The notes beneath the pieces are model-generated. The model ran no database searches and was not told where the DNA came from. It saw only the letters and a list, made by a program, of their open reading frames with translations. 64,000 nt of DNA, taken from contig JADJFD010000001.1 of NCBI GenBank assembly GCA_016708765.1, forward strand, positions 62,001 to 126,000, in the 5' to 3' direction. This DNA comes from Chitinophagaceae bacterium (GTDB lineage Bacteria > Bacteroidota > Bacteroidia > Chitinophagales > Chitinophagaceae). Shown here piece by piece: positions 44,893 to 55,392 of the stretch. Within the stretch, counting starts at the first letter, position 1; each line of letters opens with the position of its first letter. The translations under genes and the position numbers were made by a program.

Positions 44893-47800
44893 TTATTGTA
44901 TTATCATTTTTTTTGTTTCGATGTATTCTCCTGCCTCCATTTTGTAATAGTATATTCCTTTGGCAATGCTACTTCGGTTAAAGGATAATGTATATCCTCC
45001 TGCTGTCTGATTCTTTCTATCCTGTAATACTTTTATTACTCTACCATTTACATCTATTAAACTAATTCGCACATTGCATGTTTTTGGTATATAGTAAGAA
45101 ATGTTTGTGGCCTCATCAAAAGGATTAGGATAGTTCTGACCTAAAACGTAGTTGCCATGGTTATGATTAAGCTCAACTTTTACAATGTTAGAGAAAGTAA
45201 ACCGGTCGTCTAAATCATATTGTTTTAGCCTGTAGTAATATCGCTTTAAAGAAAGTCCTGCATCCGTATACTTATAATCTGTTTGGGAGTTACTATTACC
45301 CTTTCCTGCAACAAAACCTATAGTTACCCAGTTAATTCCATCCATGCTACGCTGTACATCAAACCCACGGTTATTTTGTTCAAAGCTTGATGACCAATCT
45401 AGTTTTACAGTTGTTCCATTTGCTGAAGCTCTCAATCCTAATAATCCGACAGGAAGAGGACTGCACTGTGTAATGTTTATTGGTATGTTAGTTGAAACTG
45501 TTTTGCTGCATCCTTTGTCATCAGTAATGCCAGTTAATGTAATGCTTGTTGATGTCTGTGCAAATAAAACATCTACCCAATAGTTACTGCCACCTCCGTT
45601 CCGATCAGGGAAGCCGCCTCCATATATATAAACTGCGTTTGGACCATCCGTTCCATTTTGTAGCGCAGTCAGATTGGCATTCGTAACTCCTGATGAATTG
45701 AAAAAGCTACCGCTAAATGCAAACCATCCCGGAGATGGCGAAAAATAAGATGCTACATAAGTTGTGTTAGCAGCGATATTTACAGGAGCATTAAAATGAG
45801 CTTCCACCCAACCTGTGTTAGCATTATTTGTATTTGTAAATGTAACACTAGCTAAAAGATTACCGCTAGCATCATATAATTTGCCGATATGGCCAATGCT
45901 TGCATTAGAAGCTCCTTTGTAAAAACGAATTCCAGTAATGCTTCCAGGAATTGTTGACCTGAATTTTACTCCTATTTCAATTGCCTGGCCGTCATTTGCA
46001 TTAGCATTGCCAGGAGTTCCTGTATTTCCCCAAATACTTGATTCAGTTGGCGAAGCAATTATACCTGTAGAAAACGGAATACCGCTTTGCACATTGTTAT
46101 AAGTATTCCCATTTATCTGCAATTGGTATGGACCAGTGTTGGGATTGCCGTTAAACACAAGGCTTATATCTGTTCCAAAGCAAACGCTATTTGTACTTGT
46201 TGCAATAGTTCCAGTCGGTAGTGGATTAACTGTAAGGCTTGTAGTACTTAGCGATGCACCATTATTAGAACAGTCTGTTGCATCAGTGATACTAGTCAGC
46301 GTATAGTTGATAACCTGCGGAGAACTAATCTCAGGAATAAAGACTGCATCTACCCAATAATTCGCATCATGAAATGATTCATCAGGGAATACGCCACCGC
46401 TTCCATATTTAAAAACACCGTTGCTGCCATCCGTGCCTGTTTGCAAAGCTGTCAGATGACCGTTTATAACAGGTGCCGATAGAAAGGCATATTCTGTAAA
46501 CGCATATTGCCCATTTGGTGCATGATAAGATGCAACATAAGTTGTATTAGCTGTAACAGCTACAGGTGTAGCAAATTTTGCAACTTGCCAGCCACTTGCA
46601 GTTTCATTTGTAAAGGTTACTGCAGCTAGTAATGTTCCGTTAGTAGACCATAGGTTTCCGGTGTGTGTACCGGTATTTGCTGCCCTTTTATAAAATCTAA
46701 TCCCGGTAATAACGCCATTAACATCTGCTCTGAATTTTAGACCTAACTCAACAGAACCATTATCTACATCAACCGGTTCTCCTCCAATTACATTATCATT
46801 CCAAATTGAATTTTCATTTGGTGTAAAGGTGTAGAATGGTGAGCCAGTAGTTACATCAGTATAAGTTTCTCCATTTACTATTATAGTGTATGGGCCTGTT
46901 CCAGTTGCATTTGATAATTGCAAAGCAACAGGGCCATTGCCATTACAAATTTCTGATGGTGTTGCAAAGATTGTTGCTACAGGTGGTATGCAAACAAATT
47001 CTTCATAAATGGCGGTATAGTTATCTGAAGTTGCATTGAAGAAAGCATACTCAATTCCCTTTACGATCTTATATGCAGGAGAAACAGAATTTCCATTTGC
47101 ATTGATTGATAATAAACGCAGATTGCCAGTTGCATATCTTGGAAGCATTGCCTGTATATTTCTCGCCGCAGCATTTGAATTGATGGAGAAAGTAAGAGTG
47201 TTGTTATTCCAAACCAGATTTGAAAAAGAAGAACTGTTTCTTCCATCAAGCCAGGTCAGCATTTGTTTAGCAGAAATTACCGGAACATTGTGTGATAGGG
47301 CAGAAGCGATTATTGCATCAGATCCAACTGTACTATTACCTCCGTTATCATCTGTGTGCATGTTGGCACAGAAAACGCCATAATACCCTTCTGTTCCTGT
47401 TGCTTTATCAAGCAATGAATTTATATGTGTGGCGTAATTGATATTTGATTCATCTGTAAGTTGCGTTGTAAGTTGATAACAATCTATCAGGCTTCCATCA
47501 AGATCAGCAAAACGCATTGGCATACCAGAGCCTGTAAACATTCCTGGTCTGTCTAATACCCATGTACCCGGCCAGTAATAATAATTGGCATCAAGATAAA
47601 TTCCATTACTTGCTTCTTTTTTAGCCATTGTAGCCCAATCGCTCCATGCAATGCAATGGGTACGATGTGTACTTGTGGTTGGTAACCCAGAGAAATTAAC
47701 ACCCATATCTGCAAGCTGCGAAGTGAAATCGGATTCCAATGAAGCTGGAGTAAAGTTGGAACAGCCAGTATTCAAGTGAACACCAATTTCAAATCCTTGT

Positions 47801-50627
47801 GCTGCAAAAGCAGTTGCTTCTGCATTTGTAATTGGCGTAGATGGATAAATATAAGATGATCCACGAATAGCTTTCCAGTCTGCAACATCAGTTGGATTAT
47901 TATGAGAGCCAGAAAGAGTAAGATACTGATTAAATCTTCCAACGGTAGCACCCACTCCATGGTCATCACCCGTCATTACCACAGCGGCTTTATGGCCCGA
48001 TGGTAAAAACCAAAACCTTGGTAACGGCATTTTATGCAAACTACTTTGTATAATGATATTAGTTAGCAAACGTTGTTGTTCATCAGCCTGCGGTATTGCT
48101 ACTTTATCAAGATTTACCCAATCTGGTTGTGGGTCACCTGCTGCATTTCCAAAAAATAAATCTGATGAACGATCTGGTCCCGCTTCTCCATCCCGATCCT
48201 GGCCTACCCATGCAGGATTTCCTTGCCTTGTTAATACAATTGATTTAGCAAGATCATAAGTAAATGCTATTGCTTTTCCTCCATTTGCTCCAACTGTATT
48301 TGTTGTAACAGCAGGGTATGACGTTGCAGTATTTACATCAGAGAATAATGTAGCTATTGATGTGGCCGTATTTAAAGAATAGTAATCGGCAGTACCATGA
48401 AATTGTATAGTTTGATTTACAATTCCTGTTCCAGGTCCACTTGCAGTATTAACTAGTAGATATTGATTTGATAAATTCCCTACGGCAGTTGTAATGCCCA
48501 GCAAGGAATATAATTGTGCATCTGGTTTAAAAGCAATAAAAGTGCCGCCATTATTTGTCCAATTGGTAAAGTCTGAAACATTGGTTGCCGATAAATTCAT
48601 TTCGCCTAATACCACAACATTGTAATTGGCAAGCATTGCTGCATTAACATCAGCTATTTCTTTTACATCAAATTCGTTTAATCCTTCGGCTCTTAATATT
48701 TCTGTTGCGTAAAGACTAAAAGGGTTACTGGAATTATGCACAACAAGTATCGGCCCTCCTGGTCCATCATTTGGCGATGGACGACTTATAATGTTTAAAG
48801 TAATAATATTAGTACCGCTTACTATAGTTTCCATATTTCCACTATCATCAAAGGCACGGCATTTAACAGTAACCGGGCCAGCAGTAGCAGGTGCATTGAA
48901 ACTAAATGCCCAATTGCGATTCCCGTTTGCAGCTTTCCATGTTGTTCCCCCATCTAATGAAACTTCAACACCACCAACTGCATTATCATCTGTTGCTGTA
49001 CCAGTAATTGTGATAAGAGTATTGCCGACAATAGTTGAACCGTTTACAGGATTTGCAATTACAGATACCGGAGCAATATTATCGGTTGAAGCAGTTGCGA
49101 TGACAAGTCCTGCCTGTAAAGTTGCCGGTTGTACATTCATATCTGCCAATAAATTAACAGTGGCTTGCTGCATTCTTGCATCTTCTGTTGAACCGCCTCT
49201 GTCATGTGTGCCATCAAGTCCCCAACTCCACTGAACTGTACCAGCGCCAAAAACCCATGCACCACTACTATGTTTGTACAGTGAAAGTTTATGTGTTTTT
49301 CCAGATACATTTGTTTTTGAAAGTGTAATTCTTCCATTTGGATATTTGTCAGCATATTCAGCCGATTCAGGATCCCACTCGTAGCCAATCGTATTATCGC
49401 TGAGTGTTGCTTTCTGTCCCGGAGTTAATAATGTAATGCTTGTATTTCTCCATAGCCGTAAATCTTTATATTCATATGGGACTTCTATAGCAGCTTGTTC
49501 CTCACTCCAACTTATCTGACCGCTTAATTGGTTTTCTGGATTGCAACCGTCAGCAGCAGGAAAAGAACAGCCGTCTCTCCATTGACCAGTCCAAACATTA
49601 GGCAAAGGATCACATTTTGTACCACATGTATTTTCGCCAAATGTCCCTTCTTTGTAGCAGACTAAAGTTCTGTGTGGAGTGTTGTCTCCATCAATACTAT
49701 TTTCCCATCTCGTTTTCCAGTACACTTCATTGCCGCTAAAGAAAGCAAGGTGTACTCCATTGTTTCTCGCCGTTTCAAATTTATTTCTTTCAGCAAGCGA
49801 CCAATATTCATCATGGCCTACCGACAATAATACTTTATGAAGCGATGGTGTTATAACGGTAGGATCTCTGTCCATATCCAAATCTGTCGTATATGATAAA
49901 TTGTATCCATTTCTTTCCAACCATCTTACCATTGGATATTCTGCATTGAATATAAAGTCTTCTTCCGGCCCACCGCCGCCGCCGCCGCCACGGGTAACGA
50001 ACGGACGGTTATAACTTACTTTAGAAGCTTTGCCTCCGGTGCCAGTGTATAAACTCTTTCCGCCATATATATTATAAGCCTGCCAGGTGGCATCCGAAGT
50101 TTTGAATAACAGATCAGTAGGAGTTCCATCATCTCTTACTACAAAAAAAGATGACTGCTTCCGTTATTATCAGCTCTTGTAAGTTTAGCAAAATAAATTC
50201 CTGAAACGGCTGTTGCAGGTACCAGCCAACTTGCAGACTCGGTCCAATTGCCGCAATCATTAAGACCAGTAACTGGATCATTTATTGGTGCTGGTTGAGA
50301 TACACCTGAAAAACTTCCGAGACTAATAATTTCTCTTGCTCCATTACCTTGATAATAGCCCATCCGATATATTGTAATGGAATAATTGGTTTGAGCTCCG
50401 GTAACAGAAATCTTAAAATGTATAGTTTCTTATTTATCAACACTCAAATCCGTCGCAAAGCCTTGAATACTCAAATCACCAGCACCGCTGATATCCCATA
50501 CGGAGGGTGCAGTGCCAGGTAAGGCGTTTTCAGTAACTATCGGATTAGAAGCGAATGAAAGAAAACTAACGAGTAGAAAAAAGAAACCGATAAATGCTTT
50601 CCGGGATTGATAAAGACAATAGCTCAT
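44893..50627 (-). pseudogene. Large multi-domain T9SS type A substrate, interrupted by a stop and a frameshift
   Basis: The original frame would give about 1,900 residues. Domains in order are: signal peptide (50627 on); N,N-dimethylformamidase-beta-like domain (AEYPMVRWLERNGYNLSY, SVGHDEYWSLAERNKFE); an Ig-like module; a ThuA/GATase-like part (PILVVHNSSNPFSLYATEIL); a polysaccharide-deacetylase-like part (AVVMTGDDHG, EIGVHLNTGC, STHRTHCIAW); two DUF4082 modules (NENSIWNDN and TESSIWGN); and a T9SS type A sorting domain (QNYPNPFDEATNISYYIPK). Lesions are TAA in frame at 50430-50432 and one missing T at 50143-50149. Reading from 49932 alone gives 1,679 residues without a signal peptide. A polyglycine tract sits near 49970-49990. 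Confidence 0.8.
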
Positions 50628-51121
50628 TGGTACGTCGGGTGGTTAAAGTTATTAAAAATAATTTGATGGCTTAAAAGGAGATGAGACTTATAGGGGTATT
50701 CCGGATTTGCTAAAAGCAATATAGGATGGATGAATAATTTGTAAATCTACTATGAAAGAATTACTATGACAATAGTATTTTTACGATTATTGATAATTTG
50801 ACTGTATGCTAAATCCATGGAAATCTACTTCTTATCTGGAAATCCAATTTCTTTAAGGACTATACCTGTCTTTTTAGATTTTCAACTGGTTTTTGCTATT
50901 AAGAATTTAATAAATCATAGACAGCCGATCTTTAAAATCAGAGTATGAGCAAAAATAGAAATCCCCATTTTTCCTTTTTCTATTAGATTTTCAGGATGGT
51001 TGAATTTTGAAAAGGCTATGTTGATGGTTGGATACATAGTACTAAATACAATTCGGTGCTCAGGAATAAATCCAGTATCTTAACTTCTTACTGGATAAAT
51101 TTATTATTCTAAAAACGAGCC
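50628..51121. other. 494-bp intergenic gap without an identifiable feature
   Basis: This divergent gap lies between the large T9SS gene and the M19 dipeptidase. I see no open frame, tRNA, strong palindrome or clear TAnnTTTG box. It is AT-rich and presumably holds both promoters. Confidence 0.5.
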
Positions 51122-52303
51122 ATGCACCAGAAACTGCTTTTTCTTTTATTGGCAATTATGCCTTCTTTTTTATATGCACAATCCTATAATAAACTCCACT
51201 TCAAATCAATTGTAGTCGATACACACAACGATTTGCTTAGTAAGGCAGTTGAAAAAAACTTCACTATTGATACCGATCTCAGTGGGAAAACACATTCTGA
51301 TATTGACCGGTTTAAGAAAGGTGGTGTAGATGTTCAACTATTTTCTGTTTGGTGTGATGGGTTAAAAGAGAATCCATATGCATGGGCCAACAGAGAAATG
51401 GATACGTTGGATGCGGTGATAAAAAGAAATCCTGAAAAGATAAGCTTAAGCGGAACTCCTTCGCTATTAATGAAAGCTGTAAAAGAGAAAAAGATAGCCG
51501 CTATGTTTGGAGTAGAAGGCGGTCATATGATTGAGAACAAGCTGGACAATCTTAATAATTTTTATAACAGAGGTGTACGATACATGACGTTGACATGGAA
51601 CAATTCTACCGATTGGGCAAGTTCTGCCTGGGATGAAACGATTAATGCTGATAAATTAAAACAGAAAGGACTTACTGATTTTGGAAAACAGGTTATAAGA
51701 CGAATGAACGAACTGGGAATGATCATAGATGTAAGTCATGTTGGTGAGCAAACATTTTATGATGCGATAGCAGTTACGAATAAACCAATCATTGCTTCGC
51801 ATAGCTGTGTGCATGCACTATGTTCCGTACCAAGAAATCTGAAAGATGAGCAAATAAAAGCAATTGGTAAAAACGGAGGTGTTATTCATCTCAATTTTTA
51901 TTCTGGATTTATTGACAGCAGTTACGACAGCCGTTCGGATGTTTTTAACAGTAAGCATAAAGCAGAAAGAGATTCATTGCTCAAAATAAATCCGGAACCT
52001 TATTTTGCGAATGAGTATATGTTTGAAAAATATCCTGAAGAGGTAATATCATTGCGGCCGCCACTTTCTATGCTTATTGATCATTTGGACTATATCGTAA
52101 AAATGATTGGGGTCGACCATGTTGGTATTGGAAGTGATTTTGATGGCATCAACTCTGCTCCGCAACAATTAGATGATGTTACCAATATGCCGCTTTTTAC
52201 TAAGGAATTAATGAAAAGAGGATACAGTAAAAAAGATATTCGTAAAATACTTGGAGAAAACTTCTTAAGAGTATTTAAAGCGAATGAACCTGAGAATAAA
52301 TAG
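51122..52303 (+). CDS. Membrane dipeptidase, peptidase family M19
   Basis: This is a renal-dipeptidase-like M19 enzyme of 393 residues with a signal peptide (to about residue 19, SFLYAQ). Zinc ligands are in VVDTHNDLL (HxD), FGVEGGH (Glu), IDVSHVGEQTFYDAI (His) and IASHSCVHALC (His), with VGIGSDFDGI near the C-terminus (substrate Asp). It cleaves dipeptides, possibly D-configured or mixed cell-wall ones, in the periplasm. The adjacent converging gene is NamZ-like, in line with wall recycling. Confidence 0.92.
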   Translation: MHQKLLFLLLAIMPSFLYAQSYNKLHFKSIVVDTHNDLLSKAVEKNFTIDTDLSGKTHSDIDRFKKGGVDVQLFSVWCDGLKENPYAWANREMDTLDAVIKRNPEKISLSGTPSLLMKAVKEKKIAAMFGVEGGHMIENKLDNLNNFYNRGVRYMTLTWNNSTDWASSAWDETINADKLKQKGLTDFGKQVIRRMNELGMIIDVSHVGEQTFYDAIAVTNKPIIASHSCVHALCSVPRNLKDEQIKAIGKNGGVIHLNFYSGFIDSSYDSRSDVFNSKHKAERDSLLKINPEPYFANEYMFEKYPEEVISLRPPLSMLIDHLDYIVKMIGVDHVGIGSDFDGINSAPQQLDDVTNMPLFTKELMKRGYSKKDIRKILGENFLRVFKANEPENK

Positions 52304-52319
52304 AATTTATGCTATGCGT

Positions 52320-53543
52320 TTAGTTATATAGCAAATATTTTTTTCGCATTATTTTATATTCACTTAGGCCTGGTTCCCAACTTGCCCTTATCTCTTGTTC
52401 GGATTTGCCATCAATTATCTGTTGCCTGAATAAGCCTGAACCCGTCTGGATTTCAACATTATTCATCTGATTACTCAATTTGGAGTCAAAGAATTTTTCT
52501 TTATGCGGATGAGCTTTATACAATTCCATAATCCATTTCAGGTTTATCTGTTTGCTTTGAACCAATAGGTTAACATCGTAGTTGCGCAAATCAATTCCAT
52601 AACAAACCTGATCCATGAATAATGGAGTTTCTGCCATTCCTTTTATACCTGTAGGTGTGTACGAAAACTCATATATGCCTTTTAATTCAGGACTTCCGAA
52701 AACGGTAAAAGGGAAATAAGTACCTCTGCCATGATTGAGATAAATACCTTCGAACATACAAACAGAAGGATAGAGCATAATGGATTGCTGGGTATTTAAA
52801 TTGGGCGAGGGTTTTACTGGTAATGTATAAAGCATATCATGGTCATAGTTTGCAACAGGAATTATTTTGAGCTGGCATTTTACTTTATTGGTCAGCCATC
52901 CTTCACCATTTGCCATTTGTGCAAATTCGCCTACCGTTAATCCATGCGACATAGGTATTGGAAACATGCCAATGCCTGATTTGTATTTCATGTCAAGCAC
53001 AGGGCCGTCAATCAAATAGCCGTTTGGATTAGGACGATCGAGTATCAGTAACTCTTTTCCGTTTTCATGGCAGGCTTCCATCAAACGGGATAACGCATTA
53101 ATATTGGTATAAAACCTGCAGCCAACATCCTGTAAATCATAAATTATTATATCAACATCAGCAAGGTCTTGTTTTGATGGTTTATTTTTTTTGCCATACA
53201 AGGAAATGATTGGTATGCCGGTTTCAGCATCTGTTTCGTCTGAAACCTTATCGCCAGCACTTACATTTCCCCGGAAGCCATGCTCAGGTCCAAATACTTT
53301 TACAATATTTACTCCGAGTTTTTTTAGACTATCTACTAAATGGCTTTTTCCAATGATGGTAGTTTGATTGGCAAGAATAGCTACTCTTTTCCCTTTGATG
53401 TATGGAAGGTATTTTTCGGTTTGCTCAGCACCTGTAATTATATTTTTTGTGTTTCCCTGTTGCGTTTTTACTGCTTTCTTTGGGTTAGTACAAAAGCAAA
53501 ATGAGAGGGCGGCAAATACAAGGATTAAAAGTTTCATGTGCAT
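52320..53543 (-). CDS. Exo-beta-N-acetylmuramidase NamZ-like (DUF1343)
   Basis: This is a DUF1343 family protein of 407 residues with a lipoprotein signal (LSFCFCTNPKK). Family stretches are AILANQTTIIGKSHL, NIVKVFGPEHGFRG, IYDLQDVGCRFYTNI and LILDRPNPNG. The founding member (NamZ) removes terminal MurNAc from peptidoglycan fragments. It is thus likely an outer-membrane or periplasmic wall-recycling enzyme. The ATG at the sixth base (MKLLIL) is an equal start candidate. It converges with the M19 gene (17-bp gap). Confidence 0.88.
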   Translation of the reverse strand: MHMKLLILVFAALSFCFCTNPKKAVKTQQGNTKNIITGAEQTEKYLPYIKGKRVAILANQTTIIGKSHLVDSLKKLGVNIVKVFGPEHGFRGNVSAGDKVSDETDAETGIPIISLYGKKNKPSKQDLADVDIIIYDLQDVGCRFYTNINALSRLMEACHENGKELLILDRPNPNGYLIDGPVLDMKYKSGIGMFPIPMSHGLTVGEFAQMANGEGWLTNKVKCQLKIIPVANYDHDMLYTLPVKPSPNLNTQQSIMLYPSVCMFEGIYLNHGRGTYFPFTVFGSPELKGIYEFSYTPTGIKGMAETPLFMDQVCYGIDLRNYDVNLLVQSKQINLKWIMELYKAHPHKEKFFDSKLSNQMNNVEIQTGSGLFRQQIIDGKSEQEIRASWEPGLSEYKIMRKKYLLYN

Positions 53544-53574
53544 TTATTGATTATTAAAAAGAGTGGAAATGAAA

Positions 53575-54072
53575 TTAAACATCTTCTACTTTGAAAGATA
53601 AAACAAGGTTTGTAATCTTTACTTCAACCTTTCTATATTTAACACCTGCTTTTTCCAGCATTAAACGGGAAACTTTAAATACATCGTTGCCTTCATATTT
53701 GTCTGATAAATAAACTACTTCTGAAATGCCTGATTGTATTATAGCTTTTGCACATTCATTACAAGGAAACAGAGCGGTATAAATTTTGCAACCGCTTAAA
53801 TCCATTCCAATATTATTCAATATCGCATTCAATTCTGCATGACAGATGTAGGGGTATTTTGTACTCATGAATTCTCCTTCTTTTTCCCAAGGGAAATCAT
53901 CATCGTCGCAGCCAATAGGTAAACCATTGTAACCTGCGCCAACAATTTTATTTTTATTATTTACGATACAGGCTCCAACCTGTGTGCTTGGATCTTTACT
54001 TCTTTTGGCAGATAGCAATGCTACACCCATAAAGTATTCATCCCATGAAATATAATCTTGTCGCTTTTTCAA
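53575..54072 (-). CDS. dCMP deaminase
   Basis: This is a zinc deaminase of the ComEB/dCMP deaminase family with 165 residues. Motifs are DPSTQVGACIV, then YICHAELNAI with His and catalytic Glu, and TALFPCNECAKAII (PCxxC zinc ligands). It turns dCMP into dUMP for thymidylate. Because dcd also lies in this window, the cell has both a dCTP and a dCMP route. Confidence 0.92.
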   Translation of the reverse strand: MKKRQDYISWDEYFMGVALLSAKRSKDPSTQVGACIVNNKNKIVGAGYNGLPIGCDDDDFPWEKEGEFMSTKYPYICHAELNAILNNIGMDLSGCKIYTALFPCNECAKAIIQSGISEVVYLSDKYEGNDVFKVSRLMLEKAGVKYRKVEVKITNLVLSFKVEDV

Positions 54073-54119
54073 AATAAAGAGATTTAAAAAATAATTTTGC
54101 TTTCACAAATTGGTGAATA

Positions 54120-54186
54120 GAATTACCGAACGATGAAGAGTGCGACGCAACGAAAGTTCATCGTAGCACTGCTGCTGGGCTAATAA
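54120..54186 (+). repeat. Dispersed repeat GAGTGCGACGCAA, copy C
   Basis: GAATTACCGAACGATGAAGA is followed by GTGCGACGCAACG and ends GCTGGGCTAATAAAA. A perfect 7-bp inverted repeat CGATGAA / TTCATCG lies at 54131-54137 and 54157-54163, enclosing TGCGACGCA. It sits between guaC and the dCMP deaminase gene, in the only non-coding stretch there. Confidence 0.65.
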
Positions 54187-54188
54187 AA

Positions 54189-55229
54189 TTATTCAGCAAA
54201 CCATTCGTTATGTTGCTCTGCTACACGGATAAAAGTTGTTCGCTTACTTAATTCCTTCAACGATTTTGCGCCAACGTACGTACAGGCTGATCGGAGGCCG
54301 CCGAGAATATCCTGTACCGTATCTGCTACATTTCCCCGATAAGGAATTTCAGTTGTTTTGCCTTCGGATGCTCTGTATTCTGCAACGCCGCCAGCATATT
54401 TATTCATAGCCGTTTCGGAACTCATTCCATAAAACTGTTTATATTTTTTCCCATCTTTTTCAATTAATTCGCCGCCGCTTTCTTCATGTCCGGCTAGCAT
54501 GCCGCCCAGCATTACAAAATCGGCGCCGCCACCAAATGCTTTTACCACATCTCCTGGCACTTTACATCCTCCATCAGAAATGATCTGACCATCCAAACCA
54601 TGTGCTGCATCCGCACATTCAATGATGGCGGATAATTGCGGATAGCCCACACCTGTTTTTACTCTAGTGGTACAGACAGAACCGGGACCGATACCAACTT
54701 TAATAATATCTGCACCAGCGAGTAATAATTCTTCCACCATTTCGCCAGTAACAACATTGCCTGCAATAATTACTTTGTCGGCATATTTGGCTCGGGTGGA
54801 TTTTACAAAGTCAACAAATTTTTCGGAGTAACCATTGGCAACATCAATACAAATAAAACGGAGTGAGGTATTTTCCTTTAAAATTAAATCTAATTTTTCT
54901 GCATCTGTGGTACTGGTGCCTGTGCTGATGGCAATATTTTCTTTAATTGAATTTCCGGCAGACTGCATAAATGATTTCCATTCGGCAGGCGAATAGTGTT
55001 TGTGTATGGCAGTAAATAATTGTTGCGATGCTAATGCTTTTGCCATTTCAAATGTGCCAACTGTGTCCATATTGGCTGCCATGATGGGAATGCCTTGCCA
55101 GGATGTGCCACTGTGCAGCATTTTAAATTTTCTTTCAACAGAAACCGTTGCTCTTGAGCTGAGCGTCGATCGCTTTGGTCGCAGCATCACATCTTTAAAG
55201 CCCAGTTTTATATCAGATTCAATTCGCAT
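54189..55229 (-). CDS. guaC: GMP reductase
   Basis: GMP reductase converts GMP to IMP with NADPH. The 346-residue protein has the IMPDH/GMPR loop GIGPGSVCTTRVKTGVG (catalytic Cys), IIAGNVVTGEMVEELLLAGAD, IISDGGCKVPGDVVKAFGGGA and the flap region QFYGMSSETAMNKY. It lacks the CBS domains found in most IMP dehydrogenases. The C-terminal QDILGGLRSACTYVGAKSL is also typical. It stands after dispersed-repeat copy C. Confidence 0.93.
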   Translation of the reverse strand: MRIESDIKLGFKDVMLRPKRSTLSSRATVSVERKFKMLHSGTSWQGIPIMAANMDTVGTFEMAKALASQQLFTAIHKHYSPAEWKSFMQSAGNSIKENIAISTGTSTTDAEKLDLILKENTSLRFICIDVANGYSEKFVDFVKSTRAKYADKVIIAGNVVTGEMVEELLLAGADIIKVGIGPGSVCTTRVKTGVGYPQLSAIIECADAAHGLDGQIISDGGCKVPGDVVKAFGGGADFVMLGGMLAGHEESGGELIEKDGKKYKQFYGMSSETAMNKYAGGVAEYRASEGKTTEIPYRGNVADTVQDILGGLRSACTYVGAKSLKELSKRTTFIRVAEQHNEWFAE

Positions 55230-55392
55230 ATAATTATTTTAACTCATCGCAATTTAGTAAAGAAAAACAAGAGAAGGATGAAGATTAATTTGCTTTAATC
55301 AGTTTGACAATGTTCAATAAGTAAGGATTGAGTGAATTTTATTTTTGTTAACTTGCGACAATATTTCAACCAGTTTCAACCAGATTAAACCA

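Noticed and set aside
49960..49995. GCC/GGC triplet run as a functional repeat
   Set aside because: It simply codes for a glycine tract in the large T9SS protein, just after THE-like FVTR; such tracts occur in this family.
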